DNA from: Pseudomonadota bacterium
GTDB lineage: Bacteria; Pseudomonadota; Gammaproteobacteria; Pseudomonadales; Oceanobacteraceae
DNA length: 64,000 nt
Assembly: GCA_030145845.1 (NCBI GenBank)
Contig: JAIXHJ010000008.1
Span: forward strand, 1 to 64,000
Reading direction: 5' to 3'
The notes beneath the pieces are model-generated. The model ran no database searches, had not been told where the DNA came from, and saw nothing but the letters and a program-made list of their open reading frames with translations. The position numbers and the translations under genes are program-made. Positions 26,742 to 35,719 of this stretch are shown here, piece by piece; within the stretch, counting starts at the first letter, position 1, and each line of letters begins with the position of its first letter.

Positions 26742-28235
26742 TTAATTCATGCCAAAAAACGACACGGGAACAATATGTTGGTGCGGCCGCCCGATCTGTA
26801 CAAAACGGGCTTCGCGCAGGGGAATTTCATCAATCACAAACAGGGCTCTGGGTTCTTTGCCCCAGTCGGTTATGTACTGACCGAGGGTTTTGCCGAGGTT
26901 GGTATCCATCAGCAATACCAGCGGCTGTGATGGCGGCAGGCGGACGGCGCGGATGGCGTTGCGGATATTGTCTGCCAGCGTGCGGATGCTGTGGTGATCG
27001 GCCTGACCGCTCTGCTCAATACTCAGGCAGGCACCCTGACGGCAACCGGCGGCGAGGGCCAGCGCCTGTTGCCAGCCGCCAGCGCCGGTATCGGCCGGCA
27101 GGCGGGAAATAATCGGCAGATCACGCAGCGGTAACTGTTGTGGATGGGACAGATACAGACTGCTGCCGGAAACATCGCAGCTGTGCAGGGTCAGCCCCAT
27201 CACCGTCGCGCGGCCGGCATGTTCCGGCTGAATATGCAGCGCCGCCGAGAGTACGCCGGACTGCACAATGGCGCGTGCGAGGTCGACCCCGAGGTCTCCG
27301 AAATACGAGGTGCCTGGCCAGCCGTGACCATTAATATGGCGGTAAATCAGTTCGCCGACGCCTCCGGAAAAGGTAATCAGGCGCGGGGTATCCAGAGCGG
27401 CTGCGGCAGGGAAAGGCACCTGAACCAGTTGTTGGTGACAGTCCGACTGCCGGAAAAAATTCCCGTCACCGCTGGCAATGGATTCCAGTGCTTCAACCAT
27501 CAGGCGGACAACCTGAGCCACTTCCTCAGGACTGAGATCGTCGCCGGGTTGTTTGTCGATGCCCAGATGGTGCAGTAGGGATTGTCCGGTGGCCGACAGG
27601 CCGCTGAGACGGTAACTGCCGGGCACGAAGGTCAGGTGCCGGGCACCGATATAAAAACAGCCGCAGGCGGAAATCTGGCCATTGATTCCCAGCGCCGGGT
27701 TGGTGGTGCCACCACCGATATCCAGGTTAATCAGCGCATGCTGCGGATGAGCACGGCTGAGCGTGGCGCAGCTGCCCATAAAGGCCAGCCAGGATTCCAG
27801 TCGCGGATCATCGGCGCTGGCGATCAGGCTGTCGCCGATGCGTTCACTGATCAGGCGTGCCAGCGTGCGGGCATTATCACTGCGTGCCGCCAGCCCGGTG
27901 ATCAGTGCCGCACCGGCGGCCGGGGATGCGCTGCCGGGTTGCCAGCCGGCCTGCTGCAGCCAGTCATCCAGCAGGCGGGAAATGGCGGTTTCATCCAGTG
28001 TCTGCTGCCGGAAGGGGGTGAATACCGGCTGACTGCGGTGGAGAATTCGGGGTTCACCTAAGCCCATACGCCCGGTCAGGCTGTGACGGCCGATTTCTGC
28101 TTCGGCGACCATCATGCTGCTGGTGGTGGAACCGAAATCCAGCCCCAGAAGGCGCAGGCGGCTCCCGGCAGAGGCAGGTGTGTGGGCAGGGCTCTGCCGG
28201 TCTTCGTCAGCGTGGGGCAGCTGGGTATCGGGCAT
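26742..28235 (-). CDS. eutA: Ethanolamine ammonia-lyase reactivating factor EutA
   Basis: A 497-residue ASKHA-type ATPase (LGLDFGSTTSSMM near residue 33, ALINLDIGGGTTNPA near 165) that exchanges damaged cobalamin on ethanolamine ammonia-lyase. The N-terminal 28 residues are Pro/His-rich and probably disordered. It is upstream of and co-directional with the fused eutBC gene, the usual reactivase-enzyme pairing. No eut shell, EutR or permease gene is present. Confidence 0.9.
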   Translation of the reverse strand: MPDTQLPHADEDRQSPAHTPASAGSRLRLLGLDFGSTTSSMMVAEAEIGRHSLTGRMGLGEPRILHRSQPVFTPFRQQTLDETAISRLLDDWLQQAGWQPGSASPAAGAALITGLAARSDNARTLARLISERIGDSLIASADDPRLESWLAFMGSCATLSRAHPQHALINLDIGGGTTNPALGINGQISACGCFYIGARHLTFVPGSYRLSGLSATGQSLLHHLGIDKQPGDDLSPEEVAQVVRLMVEALESIASGDGNFFRQSDCHQQLVQVPFPAAAALDTPRLITFSGGVGELIYRHINGHGWPGTSYFGDLGVDLARAIVQSGVLSAALHIQPEHAGRATVMGLTLHSCDVSGSSLYLSHPQQLPLRDLPIISRLPADTGAGGWQQALALAAGCRQGACLSIEQSGQADHHSIRTLADNIRNAIRAVRLPPSQPLVLLMDTNLGKTLGQYITDWGKEPRALFVIDEIPLREARFVQIGRPHQHIVPVSFFGMN

Positions 28236-28549
28236 ATTATGTTCTGAAACTTAAATTCCTGACAGGAATATTCAGGAAGCGTGCCACTCATCCACAGAGA
28301 CTTGCTGCTGTTCTTATGCTGGTATTTAAGTGAATGATTTTTATGAGAAATATTGCTGTGGTGTGCGCCATTTCGCGGGAGGGCTGAGGCCGTGCCGGGC
28401 GATTTCTGCCCAACTCAGGGTCATCATCGGGTAAAGCTGCGGTACAGACTGGTGCAGAGTGCTGCAGCCTTGATCCCGGGCAAGTCCGGCGGTTGTGTCG
28501 CCGGCGGTGAACCGCGACAATCGCTGCAGCACTGCAGCTGGAGATCATA
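28236..28549. promoter_or_regulatory. Divergent intergenic region between eutA and the DUF1513 gene, with a palindrome
   Basis: The 314-base region must contain the promoters of both genes. TTCCTGACAGGAA (28256-28268) is a 13-base palindrome 20 bases before eutA, followed at 28272 by another TCAGGAA half-site, so it is an operator candidate. No cobalamin riboswitch hallmarks were recognised. A short minus-strand frame (28341-28532) ends in a protein-like tail (MTLSWAEIARHGLSPPAKW) but lacks a convincing start. Confidence 0.45.
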
Positions 28550-29683
28550 GTGAAGACGTTGATAACTGAACCCACAGGCCTGACGGACCTCCGGCGCCGC
28601 CTGCTGCTGAAACGTTCCCTGCTGCTGGCCGGGGCGGCCTGTCTGCCGGCGGTAACGCTGCGGGCTGCGGCGGCTGAGGATGTTCTGCTGGGCGGCGGCC
28701 GTTTCCGCCGTTCGGCATCAGCGCCGATGGAATACGTTGTGGCCGAGGTCCGCCCGGATTCCGCTCAGGTGCGTACCATCCGGACCGATTTTTTCCCGCA
28801 CGGTTTTGCCTTTTCCCCGCAGCGTAAAAGCCTGGCCTACTGCTTTGAAAAAATAGGTAACGGGGCTGCAGTGATTGATCTGGAGCGGATGGAAGTCGTA
28901 CGCAGCATCCGTCCGGCCGGACAGCGGCAGTTTTATGGTCATGGTGTCTGCACACGGGATAACCGCTATCTTTTCTCCACCGAAACATCGCCGGATGGAA
29001 AAGGTGCTATCGGTGTGCGCGACCCGCAGACGCTTGAGTATCTGGGCGATTTTCCGACCTATGGTGATAACCCCCACGAATGCCGGCTGATCGAAAACGA
29101 CCGTGTGCTGATGGTGACCAATGGCGGTGGCACTGCGGCCAGCGGTATACCCGGTGCCCTCTGTTATATCGATGTGCACAGTCGTCAGTTGCTGCATAAA
29201 GCCGAAATGCCGGACGCACGTTTTAATACCGGCCATCTTTATCCGCTGGCGGAAGACCGGGCGGTGGTAGTATCTGCCCCGCGGCTGGGGCTGGATGCAA
29301 CACACACCGGAGCGGTCAGCGTGTTTACCGGCACCGGTACGCTGGCAGTGATGACCCGGCCGGCGGAGGTGGTCAATAACATGTACGGTGAAGCCCTCAG
29401 TATTGAAGTACTGCCGGAGCGGGATCTGTTTATTGTGACGCATCCGACGCCGGGGATGCTGTCTTTCTGGTCCATCAGCCAGCTGAGCTACCGTGGTCAT
29501 CTGATGGTGGAAAATGTCCGCGGTGTGGTTGTTGCTGCTGACCGGAAGCGGGTCTGGGTCAGTTGTGGTCATCAGGCGGATATCCGTGCGCTGAACCCTG
29601 AGACATTAACCCTGACTGACAGAGTAGCGGTGCAGGGTTCTTTTATTACCGGCTCACATCTGATTAATACGGCATTGATTTAA
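28550..29683 (+). CDS. DUF1513 (COG3490) periplasmic beta-propeller protein
   Basis: A 377-residue protein with an N-terminal export signal containing several Arg (RRRLLLKRSLLLAGAA, possibly Tat). A repeated WD/quinoprotein-like propeller follows, with the COG3490 stretches FPHGFAFSP, FYGHGVCTRDNRYLFSTE and YGDNPHECRL. GTG at 28550 follows GGAGATCATA. Family members often accompany iron-uptake or oxidoreductase genes, but none are adjacent here. The function is not known. Confidence 0.8.
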   Translation: MKTLITEPTGLTDLRRRLLLKRSLLLAGAACLPAVTLRAAAAEDVLLGGGRFRRSASAPMEYVVAEVRPDSAQVRTIRTDFFPHGFAFSPQRKSLAYCFEKIGNGAAVIDLERMEVVRSIRPAGQRQFYGHGVCTRDNRYLFSTETSPDGKGAIGVRDPQTLEYLGDFPTYGDNPHECRLIENDRVLMVTNGGGTAASGIPGALCYIDVHSRQLLHKAEMPDARFNTGHLYPLAEDRAVVVSAPRLGLDATHTGAVSVFTGTGTLAVMTRPAEVVNNMYGEALSIEVLPERDLFIVTHPTPGMLSFWSISQLSYRGHLMVENVRGVVVAADRKRVWVSCGHQADIRALNPETLTLTDRVAVQGSFITGSHLINTALI

Positions 29684-29703
29684 AAAGGCCCGCCCGTTTT
29701 ATC

Positions 29704-29729
29704 AACGCCGCAGTCGCGGCGTTTTTTAT
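29704..29729 (+). terminator. Terminator after the DUF1513 gene
   Basis: AACGCCGC, a 4-base loop and GCGGCGTT are followed by TTTTAT, 21 bases after the stop. The remaining bases up to 29976 form an AT-richer promoter region for the next gene, with no further feature seen. Confidence 0.88.
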
Positions 29730-29976
29730 ATCTGGCCGTTTTTATTGACAAAATATGGACAGATACCGGCCGCAGCGGATTAAAAACCTTATACAGAATA
29801 ATGTTTTGTCAACATTGCCGGATGCGTGCTCAGCAATGTGTGTTGCCCGCTGGCAGGCGTTGCTGGTGGCTGATAGTTTTCAGGCCCATTCAGGGACGTA
29901 ATCTGCATAAACAGGGAATAAAAACGGACACGGACAATAAATGGCGTGATCTGCTGAATTACCCAGGAGCGATGTA

Positions 29977-30924
29977 ATGAATCCAGTATTTTATATGCTG
30001 CAGGCGGTGATGCTTGTCAGTCTGCTTTTCAGCCCGTTAATAAAAGCCGCGGAATATCCTGCTGGTCCGGTAACCTTTATTGTGCCGTGGCCGGAAGGCG
30101 ATCTGGAAGACTATCTGACAAAAATGATTGCCCGTGAACTGACGGCGGAAACCGGTTTTGAGGCGCAGGTAAAATTTATCCCCGGCGATGCCGGAGCCAC
30201 TGGTGCGGCGGTTGTCGCCGCAGCCCCGGCCGATGGTCAGGTAATCGGCTCTCTGGTGAATCACCTGCTGACTACGAAAGTCATGGGTGGGGAAGTCTCC
30301 TGGAATTTTAAAACTTTTTCGCCGGTTGGTATTTTCCTGGATTATCCGTTTGTGCTGGCTGCCCGTGCCGATGCGCCCTATAACGACCTGAAGGAACTGG
30401 CTGATTATTCGCAGTCCAATACACTGAGCCTCGGGCATTTCGGTAATGGCATTACGCCGACGGCACTGACGTTCAAAATGGCCGATGATTTCGGTATCAA
30501 TATTTCTGCAGATAAAGCGTATGACGCACTGGAATGTCCGCTGCTGCTGAATAAAGACGTTGATCTGATTAATACCACGACCCAACAGATATTCCCCTGC
30601 CTGGAATCCGGCGAGGTGAAACTGCTGGTGGCCTTTACCTCGCGGCGGGTGACCATCGCGCCGGATACCCCGACGCTGTCTGAACTGACCGGTATTAACC
30701 TGACCATCTGGAACGGCCTGTTTGTACCACGCAGTACACCGGCGATGACCAAAGTTAAAATTGCCCGCATCGCTAAAAAAGCGATTGAATCGGATGAGGC
30801 ACAGAAGCTGGCGAAAGAAACCGGGGCATTGGTTTACTGGGATGATGCACTGCGTTCGAAACTGCGGATTGCCGATGAAATTGAGGCCAGCCGCTCGCTG
30901 CTGAATTATCTGCATCGTGAATAA
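29977..30924 (+). CDS. TctC/BUG-family periplasmic binding protein, orphan
   Basis: A 315-residue solute-binding protein of the tripartite tricarboxylate transporter family. The signal peptide is about 1-24 (cleavage near IKAAE), followed by PVTFIVPWPEGDLEDYL and GDAGATGAAVVAAAPADGQVIG, typical of the BUG ligand pocket. No TctA or TctB membrane genes are adjacent, which is common for this expanded family. The ligand, usually a carboxylate, is unknown. Confidence 0.85.
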   Translation: MNPVFYMLQAVMLVSLLFSPLIKAAEYPAGPVTFIVPWPEGDLEDYLTKMIARELTAETGFEAQVKFIPGDAGATGAAVVAAAPADGQVIGSLVNHLLTTKVMGGEVSWNFKTFSPVGIFLDYPFVLAARADAPYNDLKELADYSQSNTLSLGHFGNGITPTALTFKMADDFGINISADKAYDALECPLLLNKDVDLINTTTQQIFPCLESGEVKLLVAFTSRRVTIAPDTPTLSELTGINLTIWNGLFVPRSTPAMTKVKIARIAKKAIESDEAQKLAKETGALVYWDDALRSKLRIADEIEASRSLLNYLHRE

Positions 30925-30941
30925 GGGCACGCAGAAGGCAT

Positions 30942-30967
30942 AAAAAACGGGCTGTTGCCCGTTTTTT
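30942..30967. terminator. Bidirectional terminator between tctC-like and M17 peptidase genes
   Basis: AAAAAACGGGC, loop TGTT, GCCCGTTTTTT. An 11-bp perfect stem with A and T runs serves both convergent genes. Confidence 0.92.
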
Positions 30968-30979
30968 TATGCCCGGTTT

Positions 30980-32347
30980 TCAGTGTTCGCCAAAGCGGTT
31001 GCTCAGATAGCTGAACACAGCCCGCATCCCCATGGCTTCACCGCCGACCGGCCGGCCTGGCAGTTTGCGCTGGTTCCAGGCCATCACATCAAAATGCACC
31101 CACGGCGTATCTTCGACAAAATGCTCCAGATACAGTGCTGCAGTAATGGCGCCACCGAATGGGGTGGCAGCACAGTTCACCAAGTCGGCGATATCACTTT
31201 TCAGGAAGTCTTTATAGGCCGGATGCAGTGGCAGGTTCCACACCGGGTCGGTCACTTTCTGGCCAACCTGCATCAGGTCGGAGGCAAGCTGCATCTGATT
31301 GGTGAAAAAGCCCGGCAGTTCTGTGCCCAGTGCGACGCGGCAGGCACCGGTCAGGGTCGCGTAATCCACCACCAGTTCCGGTTTTTCACTGATGGCTTCG
31401 GTCAGGGCATCACACAACACCAGACGGCCTTCGGCGTCGGTATTGTCAATTTCCACGCTGGAGCCTTTGCGTGTGGCCAGTACGTCGCCGGGACGGAAGG
31501 CATTACCGCTGACCGCATTTTCCACCGCCGGAATCAGCAGCCGCAGGCGTACCGGCAACTGCTGCGCCATGATCAGGTAGGCCAGACCAATGGTGTGGGC
31601 TGAGCCGCCCATATCTTTTTTCATCCAGCGCATGGCGCTGGATGGTTTGATGTCCATACCGCCGCTGTCGAAGCACACACCTTTGCCGACCAGGGTCACT
31701 TTCGGGTGGGATTCATCACCCCAGCGCAGATCCAGCAGGCGTGGTGCATGCACACTGGCGCGGCCGACGGCATGAATCATCGGATAATTTTCATTGAGCA
31801 GGTCGTCGCCGACGATCTGTCTGAAGTCGGCGCCGAATTCCTGCGCCAGATCTTCCACGCTGCCGGCCAGATGCTGAGGCATCATATCCGCCGCCGGGGT
31901 GTTGATCAGATCACGTACCCGGTGGGTGGCTTCCACCAGTTGCTGCGCCGTGGTCAGCGCGCCGTCATCGGCGAGCAGCAGGCGCGCCTGTTCCTTACCG
32001 GGTTTGATATAGCGTTCAAAGCGGTAAGCGCCGGCCCCCCAGGCAAAGGCAATGCTGATCAGCTGGTCGGTGTCGGCAATGTTAGCGATGATGTAATCGC
32101 CGGCCGGCAGGCTGTTGGCCAGATCACCGCAGGCAAACATATCGTCGAGGCTGTCACAGACAAAGACCGCTGCGCTCAGGGAGCCGTCAGCGGCGGGAAT
32201 CAGCTGTATCCCTTTACCGCTGAACGCGGAGGCGCTGATCCAGTTACGGATGGCATCACTCTGATTGTCCAGCCAGTGACTGTAGTCAGCGGTTTCGATA
32301 ATACTGAGCGGGGTACCCTGACTGCCTGAGGCTAAAACGGCTGACAT
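30980..32347 (-). CDS. M17 leucyl aminopeptidase family protein
   Basis: A 455-residue metallo-aminopeptidase. The C-terminal catalytic domain holds the family signature NTDAEGRLVLCDAL and the metal/catalytic segment KGVCFDSGGMDIKP. The N-terminal 150 residues form the less conserved macro-like domain. It is shorter than E. coli PepA (503) and closer to the PepB-like subgroup. It releases N-terminal residues from peptides in the cytoplasm. It is monocistronic, ending at a shared terminator. Confidence 0.92.
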   Translation of the reverse strand: MSAVLASGSQGTPLSIIETADYSHWLDNQSDAIRNWISASAFSGKGIQLIPAADGSLSAAVFVCDSLDDMFACGDLANSLPAGDYIIANIADTDQLISIAFAWGAGAYRFERYIKPGKEQARLLLADDGALTTAQQLVEATHRVRDLINTPAADMMPQHLAGSVEDLAQEFGADFRQIVGDDLLNENYPMIHAVGRASVHAPRLLDLRWGDESHPKVTLVGKGVCFDSGGMDIKPSSAMRWMKKDMGGSAHTIGLAYLIMAQQLPVRLRLLIPAVENAVSGNAFRPGDVLATRKGSSVEIDNTDAEGRLVLCDALTEAISEKPELVVDYATLTGACRVALGTELPGFFTNQMQLASDLMQVGQKVTDPVWNLPLHPAYKDFLKSDIADLVNCAATPFGGAITAALYLEHFVEDTPWVHFDVMAWNQRKLPGRPVGGEAMGMRAVFSYLSNRFGEH

Positions 32348-32446
32348 AATGGCTCCTGATGCGGTGAATTTCCTACAGTATAGAAAATTCTGACCCGTCT
32401 CAGGAGTCCGGCACTGAAAAATGTGAAGAGTGCGGCAGGAAAAGGA

Positions 32447-33193
32447 TCAGCGCAGCAGCTCATAAAGGCACATATTCACCGCCGATGCGAGGTTCAGCGA
32501 TTCAATCGCACCGCTGCCGGGGATGGTATAAGCCTGCGCCTGCAGTGCCGCCAGCTGGTCGTGGGGGACGCCGCGGGCTTCGTTACCGAAGACGAAGCAG
32601 CGGTGCTGTGACAGCGAAGCATCGCGCAGCGGTGTACCCTGCATATCGAGACAGGCAATGCTGCCAAAACGCCGGGGCAGCGTGCTGATATCCACATCCT
32701 GTTCAATCTGAGTGTGAAAAATCGCGCCCATGCTGGAGCGCACGACTTTGGGGTTGAAAGGGTCGACACTGCCGGGGCTGAGCAGACAGCGGAAGCCGCC
32801 GAACCAGGCCAGGGTCCGCAATATGGTGCCGAGGTTGCCGGGGTCCTGCACTTCATGCAGATACACCGCACGTTCCGTCGCCGGCGTGGCGGTGGCCCCG
32901 GTATCAGCCGGGGCAAAAGGTACGGCGGCAACAATGCCCTGGGGTGAACGGGTATCGGACATCTGTGCCATCGCCTTCTGCCCGGCCACCGTGATGCGGA
33001 AGCCGGCGCTGAGCTGCCGGGCGGCCCAGTCGCTGTACTCTTCGCTGACGAAGAGTTGCGATTGCAGAAGATAAGGGCGCGTTGCGGCCGCTTTCTGCAG
33101 TTCCAGAATCAGGTGCTCACCTTCCACCAGAAAATGGCGGAATTCGTTGCGGTATTTTTTCTGCTGCAGTTTTTTTACGTCAGCGGCTTTCAT
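32447..33193 (-). CDS. SpoU/TrmH-family RNA 2'-O-methyltransferase
   Basis: A 248-residue SPOUT methyltransferase. Motif 1 (LHEVQDPGNLGTILRTLAWFG), motif 2 (FVFGNEARGVP) and motif 3 (IPGSGAIESLNLASAVNMCLYE) that build the knotted SAM site are all present. The N-terminal part resembles the RlmB/TsnR substrate-binding domain. The target nucleotide (rRNA or tRNA) cannot be assigned. The ATG directly abuts the stop of the flavoprotein gene, so they form an operon. Confidence 0.92.
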   Translation of the reverse strand: MKAADVKKLQQKKYRNEFRHFLVEGEHLILELQKAAATRPYLLQSQLFVSEEYSDWAARQLSAGFRITVAGQKAMAQMSDTRSPQGIVAAVPFAPADTGATATPATERAVYLHEVQDPGNLGTILRTLAWFGGFRCLLSPGSVDPFNPKVVRSSMGAIFHTQIEQDVDISTLPRRFGSIACLDMQGTPLRDASLSQHRCFVFGNEARGVPHDQLAALQAQAYTIPGSGAIESLNLASAVNMCLYELLR

Positions 33194-34819
33194 TTATTCT
33201 GCCTGCCCGGACTGCGCCAGCATATCCAGCGCTACGGCTTCGGCCACTTTAATGCCATCGACACCGGCCGAGAGAATACCACCGGCGTAACCGGCACCTT
33301 CACCGGCCGGATACAGGCCTCTGGTGTTTAAACTCTGCAGCGTGTCGCGGTCGCGGGTGATGCGTACCGGCGACGAGGTACGGGTTTCGATGCCGGTTAA
33401 AATGGCGTCGTCGCGGTCGAAGCCTTTGATCTGTTTGCCGAATTCCGGCAGCGCTTCCTGAATTGCCTGAATCGCGTATTCCGGCAGCGCCTGATGCAGG
33501 TCGCCGAGTTTAATACCCGGTTTATAAGAAGGCTCAACGTCACCGAATTCACTGGACGGTTTGCCACGGATAAAATCGCCGACCAGTTGTGCCGGTGCGG
33601 TGTAATCGGAACCGCCTAATTCAAAGGCTTTTTCTTCCAGTTTTTCCTGCAGGGCGATGCCGGCTAACGGATCGCCGGGATAATCTTTTTCCGGCTCAAT
33701 GCCCACCACAATGGCGGCGTTGGCATTGCGTTCATTGCGTGAATACTGCGACATACCGTTGGTGACCACGCGACCTTCTTCGGAGGTGGCGGCGACCACT
33801 GTACCACCCGGGCACATACAGAAGGAGTACACCGGACGGCCGTTTTTCGCCTGATAGGTGAGCTTGTAATCGGCGGCCCCCAGCTCCGGGTGACCGGCGT
33901 ATTTGCCTAAACGGGCTTTATCAATCAGTGACTGCGGATGCTCGACGCGGAAACCGATGGCGAAGGGTTTGGCTTCCACATACACGCCCTGTTTATACAG
34001 GGTGCGGAAGGTGTCGCGTGAGCTGTGACCCAGTGCCAGCACCACGTGACGGCTCATGATTTTTTCGCCGTCAGCCAGTATCACGCCTTCGGTCTGGCCG
34101 TTGTTAATGATGAAATCGCTGACCTTGCTTTCGAAGCGTACTTCGCCGCCCAGACGCTTGATTTCTTCGCGCATGGCAGAGACCACCCCGGTGAGACGGA
34201 AGGTGCCGATATGCGGCTTGCTGACGTACATGATTTCTTCCGGCGCACCGGCTTTGACAAATTCGGCCATCACTTTGCGGCCAAAGAATTTCGGGTCTTT
34301 GATCTGACTGTAAAGTTTGCCGTCGGAGAATAAACCGGCACCGCCTTCACCAAACTGTACGTTGGATTCCGTGGTCAGCTGTTTTTTACGCCACAGTGCC
34401 CAGGTATCTTTGGTGCGCGCGCGCACTTCTTTACCGCGCTCCAGCACAATGGGTTTAAAGCCCATCTGCGCCAGAATCAGTGCAGCAAATAAACCACAGG
34501 GGCCGAAGCCGATCACCAGCGGACGTTCGCTTAAACCGGCCGGTGCTTCAGCTACCGGGTGGTAGTCCGTATCCGGGGCGGGGCGTATCTGCTGATCGCC
34601 GGCAAACCGTGCCAGCACCTGCTCTTCGTTTTTCACCTCAGCATCGATGATGTAGATGAATTTGATTTCGCTGTTCTTTTTACGCGCATCGTAGCTGCGC
34701 TTGAACACGGTGAAATCCCCCAGCTCAGCGTCTTTGATTTTCAGGCGCTCAAGGATGGCACTGCGCAGGGCCTGCGGCGGGTGGTCGAGGGGCAGGGACA
34801 GTTGATTGATACGGATCAC
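33194..34819 (-). CDS. COG2509 FAD-dependent dehydrogenase
   Basis: A 541-residue flavoprotein. After an N-terminal domain of about 95 residues comes the dinucleotide motif (VIGFGPCGLFAALILAQMG, starting near residue 102). FAD-contacting C-terminal segments follow (LYPAGEGAGYAGGILSAGVDG). This is the conserved COG2509 family with no settled function. It is transcribed with the downstream methyltransferase gene. Confidence 0.88.
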   Translation of the reverse strand: MIRINQLSLPLDHPPQALRSAILERLKIKDAELGDFTVFKRSYDARKKNSEIKFIYIIDAEVKNEEQVLARFAGDQQIRPAPDTDYHPVAEAPAGLSERPLVIGFGPCGLFAALILAQMGFKPIVLERGKEVRARTKDTWALWRKKQLTTESNVQFGEGGAGLFSDGKLYSQIKDPKFFGRKVMAEFVKAGAPEEIMYVSKPHIGTFRLTGVVSAMREEIKRLGGEVRFESKVSDFIINNGQTEGVILADGEKIMSRHVVLALGHSSRDTFRTLYKQGVYVEAKPFAIGFRVEHPQSLIDKARLGKYAGHPELGAADYKLTYQAKNGRPVYSFCMCPGGTVVAATSEEGRVVTNGMSQYSRNERNANAAIVVGIEPEKDYPGDPLAGIALQEKLEEKAFELGGSDYTAPAQLVGDFIRGKPSSEFGDVEPSYKPGIKLGDLHQALPEYAIQAIQEALPEFGKQIKGFDRDDAILTGIETRTSSPVRITRDRDTLQSLNTRGLYPAGEGAGYAGGILSAGVDGIKVAEAVALDMLAQSGQAE

Positions 34820-34903
34820 GGGCAGATTCTCACGGTTGGCCGGTAGTTGTCCGGCAAGGTATGGGAGCCCGTATTCTATCCGCTAATCGCGGCAGCGTCT
34901 GCC

Positions 34904-35047
34904 TCAGGCGGCCTTTTTCAGCGCTGCTGTCTGCTGGCTCTGACGGTTGGCGGCAATGCGGCGGCGCATCTCGCGGGTGATGCGGGTGAGCAGTGAATAG
35001 TAGTGTTGTCCGGCCTGCTGAAAATGATCCTTCTCATTGGCTTTCAT
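34904..35047 (-). CDS. Small basic protein of 47 residues
   Basis: A short frame with start ATG at 35047 preceded by AAGGAGTATCACC, a good ribosome-binding site. It encodes an Arg/Gln-rich, probably helical protein (MKANEKDHFQQAGQHYY, then RITREMRRRIAANRQSQQ). It is divergent from the two-component operon, and the 11-bp-period repeats at 35093 lie upstream of it, so it may be under the same regulator. No family is recognised. Confidence 0.6.
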   Translation of the reverse strand: MKANEKDHFQQAGQHYYSLLTRITREMRRRIAANRQSQQTAALKKAA

Positions 35048-35092
35048 GGTGATACTCCTTGTGATGATGCCGGCCAGTATCAACTGTGTATA

Positions 35093-35128
35093 CTGAACCG
35101 CAGCTGAACGGCTTCAGCTGCGGTTCAG
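35093..35128. promoter_or_regulatory. Response-regulator-like repeat box, 15-bp inverted repeat
   Basis: Two CTGAAC half-sites at 35093 and 35104 (11-bp period) are mirrored by CTTCAG/GTTCAG at 35112 and 35123 (11-bp period). Together they form a perfect 15-bp inverted repeat with a 6-base centre. A further CTGAAC is at 35154. The 6-N5-6 direct-repeat layout is typical of OmpR/PhoB-class regulators such as PhoP and PmrA. The box lies between the 47-residue gene and the two-component operon. A terminator role is less likely since there is no T-run. Confidence 0.6.
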
Positions 35129-35221
35129 GTTGTGCGGCTATTCTGGGCGTATCCTGAACCGTCCGCTGCGTGCACTGCACAGGGCTGTTCAGAGACTCCC
35201 GGCTGCCAGGAATCCGTTATT

Positions 35222-35719
35222 TTGCGCTATCTGTTGTTGTTCCGTTCTGCTGTGCTGACGCTGCTTTGCGCTGCTGCTTCTGTTGCCCTGGCAGACAAGG
35301 AGAGCGGGGAGGAAGGCAGCTGGGTGGAGGAAAATATCAATCCGCGCACCGAATGGATTGAACATAAAATGACGCCCTTTAACCGCTGGGTGGAAAAAGC
35401 CATTCAGGGGGAGCCGCAGCCGGACGGGCCCGGCCCGTTCCGCAGTGAAATACACAGCAGCCGTTTACCGGCCAATGTCATTCCGCCACAGGAAGCCGCC
35501 CGGCTGGCAGAGCTGCTGCACAAATGCCGGGTGCTGAAAGTCAGTTTTTACCCCGCCACGCCACCGTATTATCAGGTCCGTCTGCTCAGCCGTGGCGGCA
35601 GTATTTCCCATATTTATCTCAATGCACTGGATGGCACATTGCTGGATGGCGTGCCGTCTGCAGTGGATACAGAAAACGGAATTCAGAGAGAAGAAAGTGA
35701 TGAAAGCGCTGATCGTTGA
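35222..35719 (+). CDS. Secreted PepSY-like protein preceding the two-component genes
   Basis: From the TTG at 35222 (AGGA nine bases upstream) the product has 165 residues with a signal peptide (LLLFRSAVLTLLCAAASVALA). A charged region follows, then a C-terminal PepSY-like fold (VLKVSFYPATPPYYQVRLLSRGG, SHIYLNALDGTLLDG). PepSY proteins often precede OmpR-type two-component systems and may modulate the sensor in the periplasm. The frame overlaps the regulator start by 20 bases. An ATG at 35132 would destroy the signal peptide and overlap the repeat-rich promoter. Confidence 0.7.
   Translation: MRYLLLFRSAVLTLLCAAASVALADKESGEEGSWVEENINPRTEWIEHKMTPFNRWVEKAIQGEPQPDGPGPFRSEIHSSRLPANVIPPQEAARLAELLHKCRVLKVSFYPATPPYYQVRLLSRGGSISHIYLNALDGTLLDGVPSAVDTENGIQREESDESADR

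Noticed and set aside
28341-28532. Small minus-strand gene with a tail resembling a real protein
   Set aside because: No ribosome-binding site, and the N-terminal half looks like random translation; mentioned only in the intergenic entry.
28236-28549. Cobalamin riboswitch upstream of the B12-dependent eut genes
   Set aside because: The region lacks the conserved B12-box-type core in both orientations as far as can be read by eye.
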